A DNA stretch of 64,000 nucleotides from an uncultured Clostridia bacterium (GTDB lineage Bacteria; Bacillota; Clostridia; Christensenellales; Borkfalkiaceae), in the NCBI GenBank assembly GCA_947174415.1, contig CAMWIW010000003.1, forward strand, positions 1-64,000, written 5' to 3'. The translations under genes were made by a program, and so were the position numbers. Positions 1 to 8,775 of the stretch are shown here, piece by piece (positions within the stretch are counted from its first letter, which is position 1; each line of letters starts with the position of its first letter). The notes beneath the pieces were generated by a model that did not search any database, had not been told where the DNA came from, and was given only the letters and a program-made list of their open reading frames with translations.

Positions 1-60
1 TTTTTTTTTTTTTTTGCCCCCCCCCCCCCCTTCCCACACTTCCATTTGGGGGGCCCGCTT
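1..60. other. Low-complexity contig-edge sequence (poly-T then poly-C)
   Basis: First 60 nt consist of a T15 run, a C15 run and a GGGGGGCCC stretch; probable assembly/sequencing edge artefact. Confidence 0.7.
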
Positions 61-100
61 TTTTGTTTAATAATACTATATTTAAAAATAATAATTTTTG

Positions 101-126
101 GCGGCGCGGGCAATTGCCCGCGCCGC
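101..126. terminator. GC-rich terminator hairpin downstream of the DUF2207 gene
   Basis: GCGGCGCGGGC-aatt-GCCCGCGCCGC perfect stem at the 3' end of the minus-strand gene; A/T-rich flank. Confidence 0.7.
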
Positions 127-163
127 TTTGCGTTTGGCTTGTGAATTGCATTAAAAGCAACGC

Positions 164-2089
164 TTATCTGCCGCGGAAACCGCCACCGCCGTGTCCGCCG
201 CCTACGTGTCCGCCACCGCCGTGGAAACCGCCAAATCCGGACGACCCTGAGGACGAGGGGCGAGAAACCATATTGGAAGTCATATGGGACATCGATACGC
301 GCATAATCGAATTTAACACATAGAAATTCATAAGAGTTTGCGTCGTTGAGCAAGTTGCCCATTGAGGAGGCTGAACGGTGATATCCTTGAACTTGTTTTC
401 CCACTTGTCTGATACGCCCAAAATCTGAGCGTAAGGCAACACGTGATAGTAGAACTGCGGGTCGTCTTCAAGCATCTTTTCGAGTTGGTCTATTTCGGCA
501 AGTTCTATAAACTGCTTAAAGCCGACTATATCGTTGAGCTGCTCGGTGTATTTTTTCGTTCTGGTTATTATAATAACCGAAGATGCGACGGTCGCGCAGG
601 TTACCAAGCAAAGCAAAATTTTCGGAATAACTCCGATTATAAATGACGGCACGAGCAATGTATAAAACAGTGTCGTCAATGCGCTTATGCCTAACACGGC
701 GCAGATAAAACCTATCTTTGTGCCTTTCTTGGATTTGAATTTATTGTTTACAATACCCATAGAGAAAACGTAAACGAACATAAGGGGTACTAAGGCAATA
801 AAGGGTGCGATAACCAGATAGTGCAACGAAATTTGAGTAATGGCAAGAATTAACGGCGTAATGCCAAGCATTAATCCCGATACAAGAGCAATTATCCATG
901 AGAGAATAACGCTTTTTCTTTCGTAAAGTTCTTTCGTTTGTTCGTTGACCATTTTTGTAACTTTGTCAACGGTGCGGTAGAATTTGTATTTTAAAAGGCT
1001 CGGTTTTATAGCGTCCTGACCGTTAAATAACTCGGCAAACATTATCTGTTCGTAAGCGGGCGCGTCTTGCGGCAACGCCTTGACTATCCGAATAATGGAA
1101 GGGTCTTTCTGGTCGTCCAGATTTATCATTAAATACCCTTTATCCGCCCAGTAGAAAATCATTGAAGTTATATCTTCGGAATCGATTTTGCCGTCAATCA
1201 GCTTGCCCATTAAAAGGGGGTTCATTTTGTCGGGTGCTTCGAAGTTAACGACGGGAGTAATGGTGCGTTTATTAAAACAAAGGAATTTTAACGCAATTAC
1301 TAATAACAGAATTACAGCCACGACGATAATGAACCAATACGGGGTAATGTCGAAGTAAGTCGTCAGCGCGCCCTCTTCAAACGTAAGTTTAAATGTAACG
1401 CCTTCGTTGTATGCAAGCGGCTTGTTATTAAGCGTTAAAACCGTTCTTCCGTCCCCGTTTTGTGAAGTGGAAAAACTCTCTTCGGTTTCGCTTAAAACCT
1501 TTCCGACTACACATTTTCCGCTTAAATAACCGTCAGGAAGGATAAGCGTTACGGTTGCGCTTTTAATATCGCAATATGATTCTCTGTCCACGCCGATTGC
1601 GTTCAGATAGAGAATATTTGCGCCTTCTTGCGCTTTTGTAAGGCAGTAGTCGTAATTTATCAGATAAGTGTGGGTTTCGTTCGTCTTTTTAGTGTAATCG
1701 CCGATATCCACGGTTATATATTGGTTACTTGCATCGTCGTTTATTGAATCAACGTCAAAGTAAACCGTACGTTCAGTTCCGTTTACAAGTTCTGCAACCC
1801 TAACGTTTTTAACTATTTCGCCTGCATTTACCGGTATGCTTTTAACAAAACCCGTACTTTCTCTGCCTGTAAATGTTATTTCCAACTTTTCGGTAACACT
1901 GATTTCGCGGTTACTTTTAATATCGTACGTTACGTCGTAGTTTTCAAAGTAAAAAGAATATCTGTAAAGGTTTGGGTAAATTTCTGCGCTTGCGGTCTTT
2001 ACCGTGCCAAAGCCTACGGCAAGGCATAAAACCGTCAAAATAAGCATAACAAGCGCGATAAAATAAGGCTGTGATTTTAACTTTTTCAT
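164..2089 (-). CDS. DUF2207 family membrane protein with Gly-rich C-terminus
   Basis: 641 aa ORF; signal peptide, extracellular beta domain, TM segments and GGGGHVGGGHGGGGF tail typical of DUF2207; next to lemA. Confidence 0.85.
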   Translation of the reverse strand: MKKLKSQPYFIALVMLILTVLCLAVGFGTVKTASAEIYPNLYRYSFYFENYDVTYDIKSNREISVTEKLEITFTGRESTGFVKSIPVNAGEIVKNVRVAELVNGTERTVYFDVDSINDDASNQYITVDIGDYTKKTNETHTYLINYDYCLTKAQEGANILYLNAIGVDRESYCDIKSATVTLILPDGYLSGKCVVGKVLSETEESFSTSQNGDGRTVLTLNNKPLAYNEGVTFKLTFEEGALTTYFDITPYWFIIVVAVILLLVIALKFLCFNKRTITPVVNFEAPDKMNPLLMGKLIDGKIDSEDITSMIFYWADKGYLMINLDDQKDPSIIRIVKALPQDAPAYEQIMFAELFNGQDAIKPSLLKYKFYRTVDKVTKMVNEQTKELYERKSVILSWIIALVSGLMLGITPLILAITQISLHYLVIAPFIALVPLMFVYVFSMGIVNNKFKSKKGTKIGFICAVLGISALTTLFYTLLVPSFIIGVIPKILLCLVTCATVASSVIIITRTKKYTEQLNDIVGFKQFIELAEIDQLEKMLEDDPQFYYHVLPYAQILGVSDKWENKFKDITVQPPQWATCSTTQTLMNFYVLNSIMRVSMSHMTSNMVSRPSSSGSSGFGGFHGGGGHVGGGHGGGGFRGR

Positions 2090-2146
2090 ATTATCCCTTT
2101 CACGAAGTAACGGCGCAACCGCGCCGTTACCGAAATAAAAATAATT

Positions 2147-2728
2147 TTAGAATTGTACTTTAACGTTCTGTCTTTCTTCGGGCGCGTCAACCGTGAAGTA
2201 ATCGCGCTGGCTCAATTTCATAGCTTTTGCAATTATGAGAGAGGGGAAGGATTTTATCTTTTTATTCAGTTCCCTTACGCATGCATTGTAATATTTTCTC
2301 GCTTGTACAAGCTCGTTTTCAATGTTTTTAAGTTGAGCTTGTAAATCAAGGAAGTTGGTGTTCGCTTTTAACTCGGGATAGTTTTCGGTAACCCTTCTGA
2401 ACCCTTGTAAAACGGTGGTCAATTCTCTGTCTGCCGCAATCTTTTCGCTTACGGTGGTTGCACTCATAGCCTGAGCGCGCGCTTGCGTTACCTTGGTAAA
2501 GGTTTCGCTTTCGTGTTTGGTATAGCCTTTAACCGTTTCGACAAGGTTGGGTATAAGGTCGTATCTCTTTTTCAGATACACGTCAATTGTGGAAAACGCA
2601 TCGTCTCCGTTTGCGCCTAAGCTTACGAATTTATTGTAAGTCGCAATCGCCCAAATAATGATAATCAGGACGAGGGCAACGGCAACGCCTATGCCAATCC
2701 AACCGCCGGTTTCAATAAGTAATTTCAT
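2147..2728 (-). CDS. lemA: LemA family protein
   Basis: N-terminal TM followed by YNKFVSLGANGDDAFSTIDVYLKKRYDLIPNLVETVKGY, a LemA signature. Confidence 0.93.
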   Translation of the reverse strand: MKLLIETGGWIGIGVAVALVLIIIIWAIATYNKFVSLGANGDDAFSTIDVYLKKRYDLIPNLVETVKGYTKHESETFTKVTQARAQAMSATTVSEKIAADRELTTVLQGFRRVTENYPELKANTNFLDLQAQLKNIENELVQARKYYNACVRELNKKIKSFPSLIIAKAMKLSQRDYFTVDAPEERQNVKVQF

Positions 2729-2737
2729 TTTTTTACC

Positions 2738-3232
2738 TCACTTAAAATTTTTAATTTCAGCCAAAGCGCTCTTTAAAAACGCTTCCGCAGTCGAGTCTTT
2801 TTTTATCGCTTCCAAAGCTGCGTCAAAGTCAAACCATTTAACTTCCTCAATTTCCTTTTCGTCAATTACAGGTTCGCCTTCCTCAGCCATCGATAGATAG
2901 CCAAGCATTAAAACGTTCTTCGGCTCGTGGTAGCGGGACGACATATATTTGTACTTAACGGTGTTGAGCTTCGTTTCTTCCTTAAACTCACGCGTTACGG
3001 CTTTTTCCGCAGTCTCGCCTTTTTTAACGTAACCCGCAAACAATATATAATCTTCTTGACCTTTGTGTTTAGCCAAAAGAATTTTATCTTTACTTCTGTT
3101 GGTAACAACCATACTTACGGCTGTTGCAAATTGCGCAAATCTGAACTGTCCGCAAGTTTTGCAATAGGGAACTAACCCCTCGCCGCTTGCAAACATAAGC
3201 GTTAATTTTTCTCCGCATTCCGTGCAAAACAT
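2738..3232 (-). CDS. NUDIX hydrolase with N-terminal zinc ribbon
   Basis: CTECGEKL...CKTCGQ zinc ribbon, then Nudix box GYVKKGETAEKAVTREFKEETKL. Confidence 0.88.
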   Translation of the reverse strand: MFCTECGEKLTLMFASGEGLVPYCKTCGQFRFAQFATAVSMVVTNRSKDKILLAKHKGQEDYILFAGYVKKGETAEKAVTREFKEETKLNTVKYKYMSSRYHEPKNVLMLGYLSMAEEGEPVIDEKEIEEVKWFDFDAALEAIKKDSTAEAFLKSALAEIKNFK

Positions 3233-3415
3233 AATTTCCTCCTTATCGCGAATAAACGCATCTTATTCAATTAACTATTATACAGCATTATTCCTGAATT
3301 TTCAACAGGTTCACGCAAATTTAACAAATTTATTGACTTTGTACTACCTATAATATATAATAAAAACATTAAATTTTAACAAACTTTTATAAAAATTTCA
3401 CCATAAGGTTTTAAT

Positions 3416-4630
3416 ATGGATTACGAAAGGGCAAAAATTTATTTGGAAGAGCGCGGGCAACAGCATCTTTTAAAATACTACGGCGAACTGTCCGAAGAGG
3501 AGAGGGCGCAACTTTTAAAGGATATTGAAAACACCAACTTTTCCATAATAAAAAAGCTTAATAAAACGCCTAAAAAAATAGGTAAAATAACGCCCGTAAA
3601 CGCCGTTACGGTTCAGGATATTAAGCGCCGCAGACTTCAATTCGAGAGTGTTGGACTTAATATGTTGCACGAAGGTAAGGTTGCCGCCGTGCTTCTTGCG
3701 GGCGGGCAAGGTTCGCGCCTCGGCTACGACGGTCCGAAAGGCACTTTCAATATTGGCGTTACGCGTGAGCTGTCTATATTCGAGCTTCAAATGAATAATA
3801 TCTTTTCCGTCGTTAAAAAGACGGGCAGATATTTCCATCTGTTCATTATGACCAGCGTGCAGAACAACGAAGAAACCGTACAGTTTTTTAAGGACCGTAA
3901 ATTCTTCGGCTATCCTAACGATTTAATTCACTTCTTCATTCAGGACGTCGCTCCGACTTGCGATTTTGACGGAAAGATATTCCTTGACAGAAAAAACCGA
4001 GTTTCGCTTGCGCCCAACGGTAACGGCGGGTGGTATTCGTCCCTTGTCAACAGTGGACTTGCGAGGGTAATGGAACACGAAAATATAGAGTGGCTCAACG
4101 TATACGGAGTTGACAACGTTTTACAGAAAATCTGCGACCCGTCGTTCATAGGCGCAACCGTTTTAAAGCAATGCCGTTGCGGCGCGAAAGTCGTTTCGAA
4201 AACGTGCCCCGAAGAAAAGGTCGGCGTAATGTGCAACGAGGACGGAAAGCCTACGGTTTTGGAATATTTCGAAATTCCAGAACATCTTAAAAGCAAAACA
4301 AGAAAGGGTGAGCTCGTTTACCGTTTCGGCGTAACGCTGAACTATCTGTTCAACGTGCACGATTTGAACCTTACACTCTCGGGCAGGCTGCCTTACCACC
4401 TTGCGGAAAAAGCTATTCCGCATATGGAGGACGGAGAGAGAGTAGTACCCAATCAGCCCTGCGGATATAAGCTCGAAACGCTTATCGTGGATATGGTTAA
4501 ATTTATGGACAGTTGTCTTGCCTACGAGGTCGAACGTGAAAAAGAGTTTGCGCCCGTAAAGAATTTATCGGGTACGGACAGCGTAGACACGGCAAGGGAA
4601 CTTCTCGCTAAAAACGGTATTACTTTATAG
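3416..4630 (+). CDS. UDP-sugar/UDP-N-acetylhexosamine pyrophosphorylase (UDPGP family, AGX-like)
   Basis: LLAGGQGSRLGYDGPKGTFNIG nucleotide-binding motif; eukaryotic-type UDPGP layout. Confidence 0.87.
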   Translation: MDYERAKIYLEERGQQHLLKYYGELSEEERAQLLKDIENTNFSIIKKLNKTPKKIGKITPVNAVTVQDIKRRRLQFESVGLNMLHEGKVAAVLLAGGQGSRLGYDGPKGTFNIGVTRELSIFELQMNNIFSVVKKTGRYFHLFIMTSVQNNEETVQFFKDRKFFGYPNDLIHFFIQDVAPTCDFDGKIFLDRKNRVSLAPNGNGGWYSSLVNSGLARVMEHENIEWLNVYGVDNVLQKICDPSFIGATVLKQCRCGAKVVSKTCPEEKVGVMCNEDGKPTVLEYFEIPEHLKSKTRKGELVYRFGVTLNYLFNVHDLNLTLSGRLPYHLAEKAIPHMEDGERVVPNQPCGYKLETLIVDMVKFMDSCLAYEVEREKEFAPVKNLSGTDSVDTARELLAKNGITL

Positions 4631-4666
4631 CTTTTTAAAGATAATAAATATAAATTAAGGAAATTT

Positions 4667-6040
4667 ATGAAAAAATTTTTCGCAGTGATTGCGGCAACGT
4701 TTTTGTTTGCCACGGTTCTATTTTGCGGCTGCTCGCTCCCGTTCACAAACGGAGTTGACGGCAGGGACGGAAAGGACGGCACTAACGCTTCGGTTTACGA
4801 TTATTACGAATTTGCCAAAACTATTCCGGGCAATGAGAATATGACCAAGGAAGAATTTTTAGAAAAGTATCTTGGCTATTCTTCGTCTGAGATTGAAGAA
4901 GCGTTAAACTTGCAAGCAAGCATTAACCGTTCTATGCGCTCGGCTGTTGCAATCGCCGCACAGTTCAACGGCGGCGGTATTTCGCTCGGCTCGGGCGTAA
5001 TCGTAGATTTGGATAAGGAGAAAGGCGACGCTTACGTTCTTACGAACTGCCACGTCGTTTACAACGACGCAGCGTACGGTTCTCACTATGCGGGCACGGT
5101 TTATCTTTATCTTTACGGACAGGATACAGACTACAACGACGAAACAAACAGGTTTAATGCAACCGTTATAGGCGCGTCTATAACCTACGACGTCGCACTG
5201 TTAAAGGTTACGGGCAGCGAGCTTTTGAAAAACAGCGTGGCGGAGGCGGCGGAGTTCGCTACGGACGACGATATTTATCTCGGTGAGCAAGTTTATACCG
5301 TCGGCAATGCCGAAGGTTACGGAATTTCCGTAACGCGCGGAATTGTTTCGCGGGACAGAGAAGTTATTCCCATTAATATGTCTGAATTGAATTCAGGTTC
5401 GAGCAGGTATTTAAGATACTACACGGTTATGCGCACGGATGCGGCAATAAACGAGGGTAACTCGGGCGGTGCGCTTTTCAACGGCGAAGGTAAAATCGTT
5501 GCGCTTGTAAATTCCAAATCCTCCGATTCCGAGGACGCAAACGGTTTCATGATTGACGACGTTGACGGAATGAGCTACGCGATACCGGCAAGCACGGTAA
5601 AGCGTCTTTACCCTCTTATGAAAGAGAGTTACGAAAATAACGGCTTTAACTCTTCAAATCCGAAGCTGTCCCGTGCTCACTTCGTTGTAAAAGAGGACTT
5701 CACCAAATCAGTAATCGACGCAGGCAACTATACCAAAAATTTGGAAGTAACCGCCACGGGCAGCGCCGCAACTTGGAATTCGGAAAAGAATGTTTTGGTG
5801 TTTAACGAAAAAGTCAGCGTCCTCAAGGACTGTTACGGACTTAAAGCGGGTGATTTAATTACGCATATAAAGATTACTAACGGTGAAAATGTAGTAGAGG
5901 ACAGACCCGTAGACCGTCTTTACCATTTGCAGGATACTTTACTTTCGGCGCGTGAGGGATATTCGATAGAAATTACCGTCAAACGCGGCGGTGAAACGGT
6001 AACAGTTCCCACGCAGATAACTTTCTCGCAATTCGATTAA
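4667..6040 (+). CDS. HtrA/DegP-like trypsin-family serine protease lipoprotein with C-terminal PDZ-like region
   Basis: Lipobox (FCGC), TNCHVV, NEGNSGGALFN catalytic motifs; PDZ-like LKAGDLITHI. Confidence 0.85.
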   Translation: MKKFFAVIAATFLFATVLFCGCSLPFTNGVDGRDGKDGTNASVYDYYEFAKTIPGNENMTKEEFLEKYLGYSSSEIEEALNLQASINRSMRSAVAIAAQFNGGGISLGSGVIVDLDKEKGDAYVLTNCHVVYNDAAYGSHYAGTVYLYLYGQDTDYNDETNRFNATVIGASITYDVALLKVTGSELLKNSVAEAAEFATDDDIYLGEQVYTVGNAEGYGISVTRGIVSRDREVIPINMSELNSGSSRYLRYYTVMRTDAAINEGNSGGALFNGEGKIVALVNSKSSDSEDANGFMIDDVDGMSYAIPASTVKRLYPLMKESYENNGFNSSNPKLSRAHFVVKEDFTKSVIDAGNYTKNLEVTATGSAATWNSEKNVLVFNEKVSVLKDCYGLKAGDLITHIKITNGENVVEDRPVDRLYHLQDTLLSAREGYSIEITVKRGGETVTVPTQITFSQFD

Positions 6041-6050
6041 TAAACTAAAA

Positions 6051-6080
6051 CCCCTCGGCAATTTGCCGAGGGGTATTTTT
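6051..6080. terminator. Convergent intrinsic terminator
   Basis: CCCCTCGGC-aatt-TGCCGAGGGG followed by TATTTTTATT. Confidence 0.85.
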
Positions 6081-7005
6081 ATTCTGCGTCGATAGCGGTA
6101 ATATCGTAAGGCGTAACCTGATAGACGTAATAGTTAAGCCAATTTATGTAGAAGAGGTTTGCCGACGAAGTCCAGTTCATTTTGACTTCCGTCATATCCT
6201 TGTCCGCAAAATAGTTGGCGGGCGGCTTTATATCGAGCCCTGCGGCTTCGTCGCGCTCGTACTCGTTTTTCAGAGTGTATCTGTCGTATTCCATATGTCC
6301 CGTTACGAATACTTGTCTGTTGTCCGTACTCTTGATTATAGACGCGCCCGCCTTTTTGGAATAGGCGAGAATTTTCAGTCCGCTAATATGTAGAATGTCC
6401 TTTGCGTAAATAATCGTGTGCCGTGAGTGCGGCATATGGAATTCGTCCGAAATTCCCCGCATAAGCGGTTCGGCTACGCCGTCGCGTATGCGCTGATGCG
6501 CGAATATCCCGAAGCACTTTTCCTTTAAGGGGTGCTTTTTTATTCCGTAAAAATGGTAAAGCGCAGCTTGCGCGCCCCAGCAGATAAAAATGGTAGAAGT
6601 TACGTTGCTCTTCGTCCATTCGAAAATTTCTTCTAGCTCTTTCCAATAGGCGACCTTTTCAAACGGCATATTTTCAAGCGGTGCGCCCGTTATTATCATA
6701 CCGTCGAACTTCTGACCTTTTACTTCGTCAAACGTCTTGTAAAATCTGTCTAAATGGCTCTTATCAACGTGCGTAGACTTGTAGGAAGAGGTATTTATAA
6801 GCGTAACGTTTACTTGTAACGGCGAGTTGGAAAGCAGCCGCATAAACTGTGTTTCGGTAGTTTCTTTCGTCGGCATAAGGTTTAAAATCGCAATTTCGAT
6901 AGGTCGGATATTCTGCGCAACCGCCCGTTCCTTATCCATAACGAAAATTCTCTCGCCCGTCAAAATCTTGTATGCGGGTATGTCTTTGTCAATAACTATG
7001 GGCAT
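6079..7005 (-). CDS. metA: Homoserine O-acyltransferase (MetA)
   Basis: MPIVIDKDIPAYKIL...ILNLMPTKETTETQFMRLLSNSPLQV...ICWGAQAALYHFYGI. Confidence 0.95.
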   Translation of the reverse strand: MPIVIDKDIPAYKILTGERIFVMDKERAVAQNIRPIEIAILNLMPTKETTETQFMRLLSNSPLQVNVTLINTSSYKSTHVDKSHLDRFYKTFDEVKGQKFDGMIITGAPLENMPFEKVAYWKELEEIFEWTKSNVTSTIFICWGAQAALYHFYGIKKHPLKEKCFGIFAHQRIRDGVAEPLMRGISDEFHMPHSRHTIIYAKDILHISGLKILAYSKKAGASIIKSTDNRQVFVTGHMEYDRYTLKNEYERDEAAGLDIKPPANYFADKDMTEVKMNWTSSANLFYINWLNYYVYQVTPYDITAIDAE

Positions 7006-7009
7006 AACT

Positions 7010-8281
7010 TTAAACCTTTTTCAATGCTTGCTCTAAGTCGGCAATAATATCCTCGGGGTTCTCTATCCCGACCGAAAGCCTGACCAAATTGTGCGGAACG
7101 CCCGCAGCCTTCAAGTCCTCTTCCGAAAGCTGCCTGTGCGTTGTCGAAGCGGGGTGAAGAACACAGCTTCTTACGTCGGCAACGTGCGTTTCTTGCGTGA
7201 TAAGCTGCAACGCTTCCATAAACGTTGCGCACTTTTCAGCACTGCCCTTTATGCCGAAACTCAACATTCCTCCTTGTCCGTCAGGCATATACTTCATTGC
7301 AAGTTTATGGTACTTGTTGTCGGAAAGAGAAGGGTGGTTAATCCACTCGATTTTAGGGTGTCCGTTAAGATATGCGGCAACTTTTTTCGCATTTGAACTG
7401 TGTCTCTCCATTCTGAGCGCCAGCGTGTCGCAGCCTATGTAGGATATAAATCCGTTCTGCGGGCTCATAATCGCCCCGAAATCGCGTATCATCTGCGCGC
7501 GGCATTTCGTTCCGAAAGCAACGGGCAAGCTTGCGTAAATAAGTCCGTGGTAGCTTTCGTCGGGTTCGTTGAATGAAGGATAGCGTTTGTTTCCCTTAAA
7601 ATCAAAGTTTCCCAAATCCACGATAACTCCGCCCAACGCCGCCGCGTGCCCGTCGAGATATTTCGATGACGAGTGAATAACGAGGTTCGCGCCCCATTCT
7701 TTTGGACGGCAAAGTATAGGCGTTGCAAGGGTATTGTCAACGGCAAATAAAACGCCGTGTTTTTTCGCAATCTTCGCAATCTTTTCGAAATCCAAAACTA
7801 CGATAGAGGGGTTTGCAACCGTTTCGGTAAAAATCATTTTGGTTTTACCGTCAATAAGTTTCTCGATTTCTTCGGCTGTAGCGTCGGGGTCGAAAAATCT
7901 GCACTCTATCCCAAGCTTTGGTAAAGTGGTGGAAAACAGATTGTAAGTTCCGCCGTACACCGCGGAAGAGGACAAAATATTATCACCCGAGCCTGCAACC
8001 GTGAAAACGGCAAGGGAAGTGGCGGACATGCCCGAAGCGCAACCTATCGCGCAGACTCCGCCTTCGAGCGCGGCAACTTTTCCTTCGAACGCCGCAACCG
8101 TCGGGTTTGCAAGACGGGAATAAAAGTACCCGTCGCTTTTTAAATCGAAAAGGTCGGCCATTTCCTGCGTTTTGGGATAGAAATAGGTAGTGGATTGAGT
8201 TATGGGCGGTATTCTCGCCTCGCCCGATTTGGGCGAATACCCCGCCTGTACGCAAAGTGTGTCTAATTTATAGTTTTTCAT
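7010..8281 (-). CDS. metY: O-acetylhomoserine aminocarboxypropyltransferase/cysteine synthase family (PLP enzyme)
   Basis: LDTLCVQAGYSPKSGEARIPPITQSTTY...HSSSKYLDGH PLP motif; start taken at MKNYKLDTL rather than the longer ORF start. Confidence 0.92.
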   Translation of the reverse strand: MKNYKLDTLCVQAGYSPKSGEARIPPITQSTTYFYPKTQEMADLFDLKSDGYFYSRLANPTVAAFEGKVAALEGGVCAIGCASGMSATSLAVFTVAGSGDNILSSSAVYGGTYNLFSTTLPKLGIECRFFDPDATAEEIEKLIDGKTKMIFTETVANPSIVVLDFEKIAKIAKKHGVLFAVDNTLATPILCRPKEWGANLVIHSSSKYLDGHAAALGGVIVDLGNFDFKGNKRYPSFNEPDESYHGLIYASLPVAFGTKCRAQMIRDFGAIMSPQNGFISYIGCDTLALRMERHSSNAKKVAAYLNGHPKIEWINHPSLSDNKYHKLAMKYMPDGQGGMLSFGIKGSAEKCATFMEALQLITQETHVADVRSCVLHPASTTHRQLSEEDLKAAGVPHNLVRLSVGIENPEDIIADLEQALKKV

Positions 8282-8282
8282 T

Positions 8283-8735
8283 TTAACCTCTGTAATTCTT
8301 AATTTCTCTATCCAAAGCGCGCTTTTGGTCTCTTTCGGCAATGGTACGCTTTTTGTCGTAGTTTTGCTTGCCCTTGCAAAGCGCAATTTCAACCTTTACG
8401 AGCGCACCCGAAAAATACAGCGCAAGCGGAACGATAGTAAACCCCTTTTCGTTCACCTTTCCCGCAAGGCGCGCGATTTCGGCTTTGTGCATTAAAAGCT
8501 TTCTGTCCCTTTTGCTGTCCTTCGAAGAGAACGCTCCTGCCTTGTCATAAACGGGGATATGCAGATTTTTAAGCGTAAGCTCTCCGCCGCGCAGAAGGCA
8601 AAAGCTGTCCTTTAAATTGCAGTTGCCTTGCCTGAGCTGCTTAACTTCCGCGCCTTCCAAAACTATTCCCGCCTCGTATTTTTCCAGAACGAAATATTCG
8701 TAAAGGGCGTACTTGTTGTAAGCAATCTGTTGCAT
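8283..8735 (-). CDS. smpB: SsrA-binding protein SmpB
   Basis: NKYALYEYFVLEKYEAGIVLEGAEVKQLRQGNCNLKDSF; C-terminal KKRTIAERDQKRALDREIKNYRG. Confidence 0.96.
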   Translation of the reverse strand: MQQIAYNKYALYEYFVLEKYEAGIVLEGAEVKQLRQGNCNLKDSFCLLRGGELTLKNLHIPVYDKAGAFSSKDSKRDRKLLMHKAEIARLAGKVNEKGFTIVPLALYFSGALVKVEIALCKGKQNYDKKRTIAERDQKRALDREIKNYRG

Positions 8736-8775
8736 AAATCAATTATACCTTCATAATCGTTAAATGGCAAATTTT

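Noticed and set aside
1-60. Poly-T/poly-C/poly-G run as possible G-quadruplex or phase-variable tract
   Set aside because: Located exactly at the contig start and of extreme low complexity; more likely an assembly artefact.
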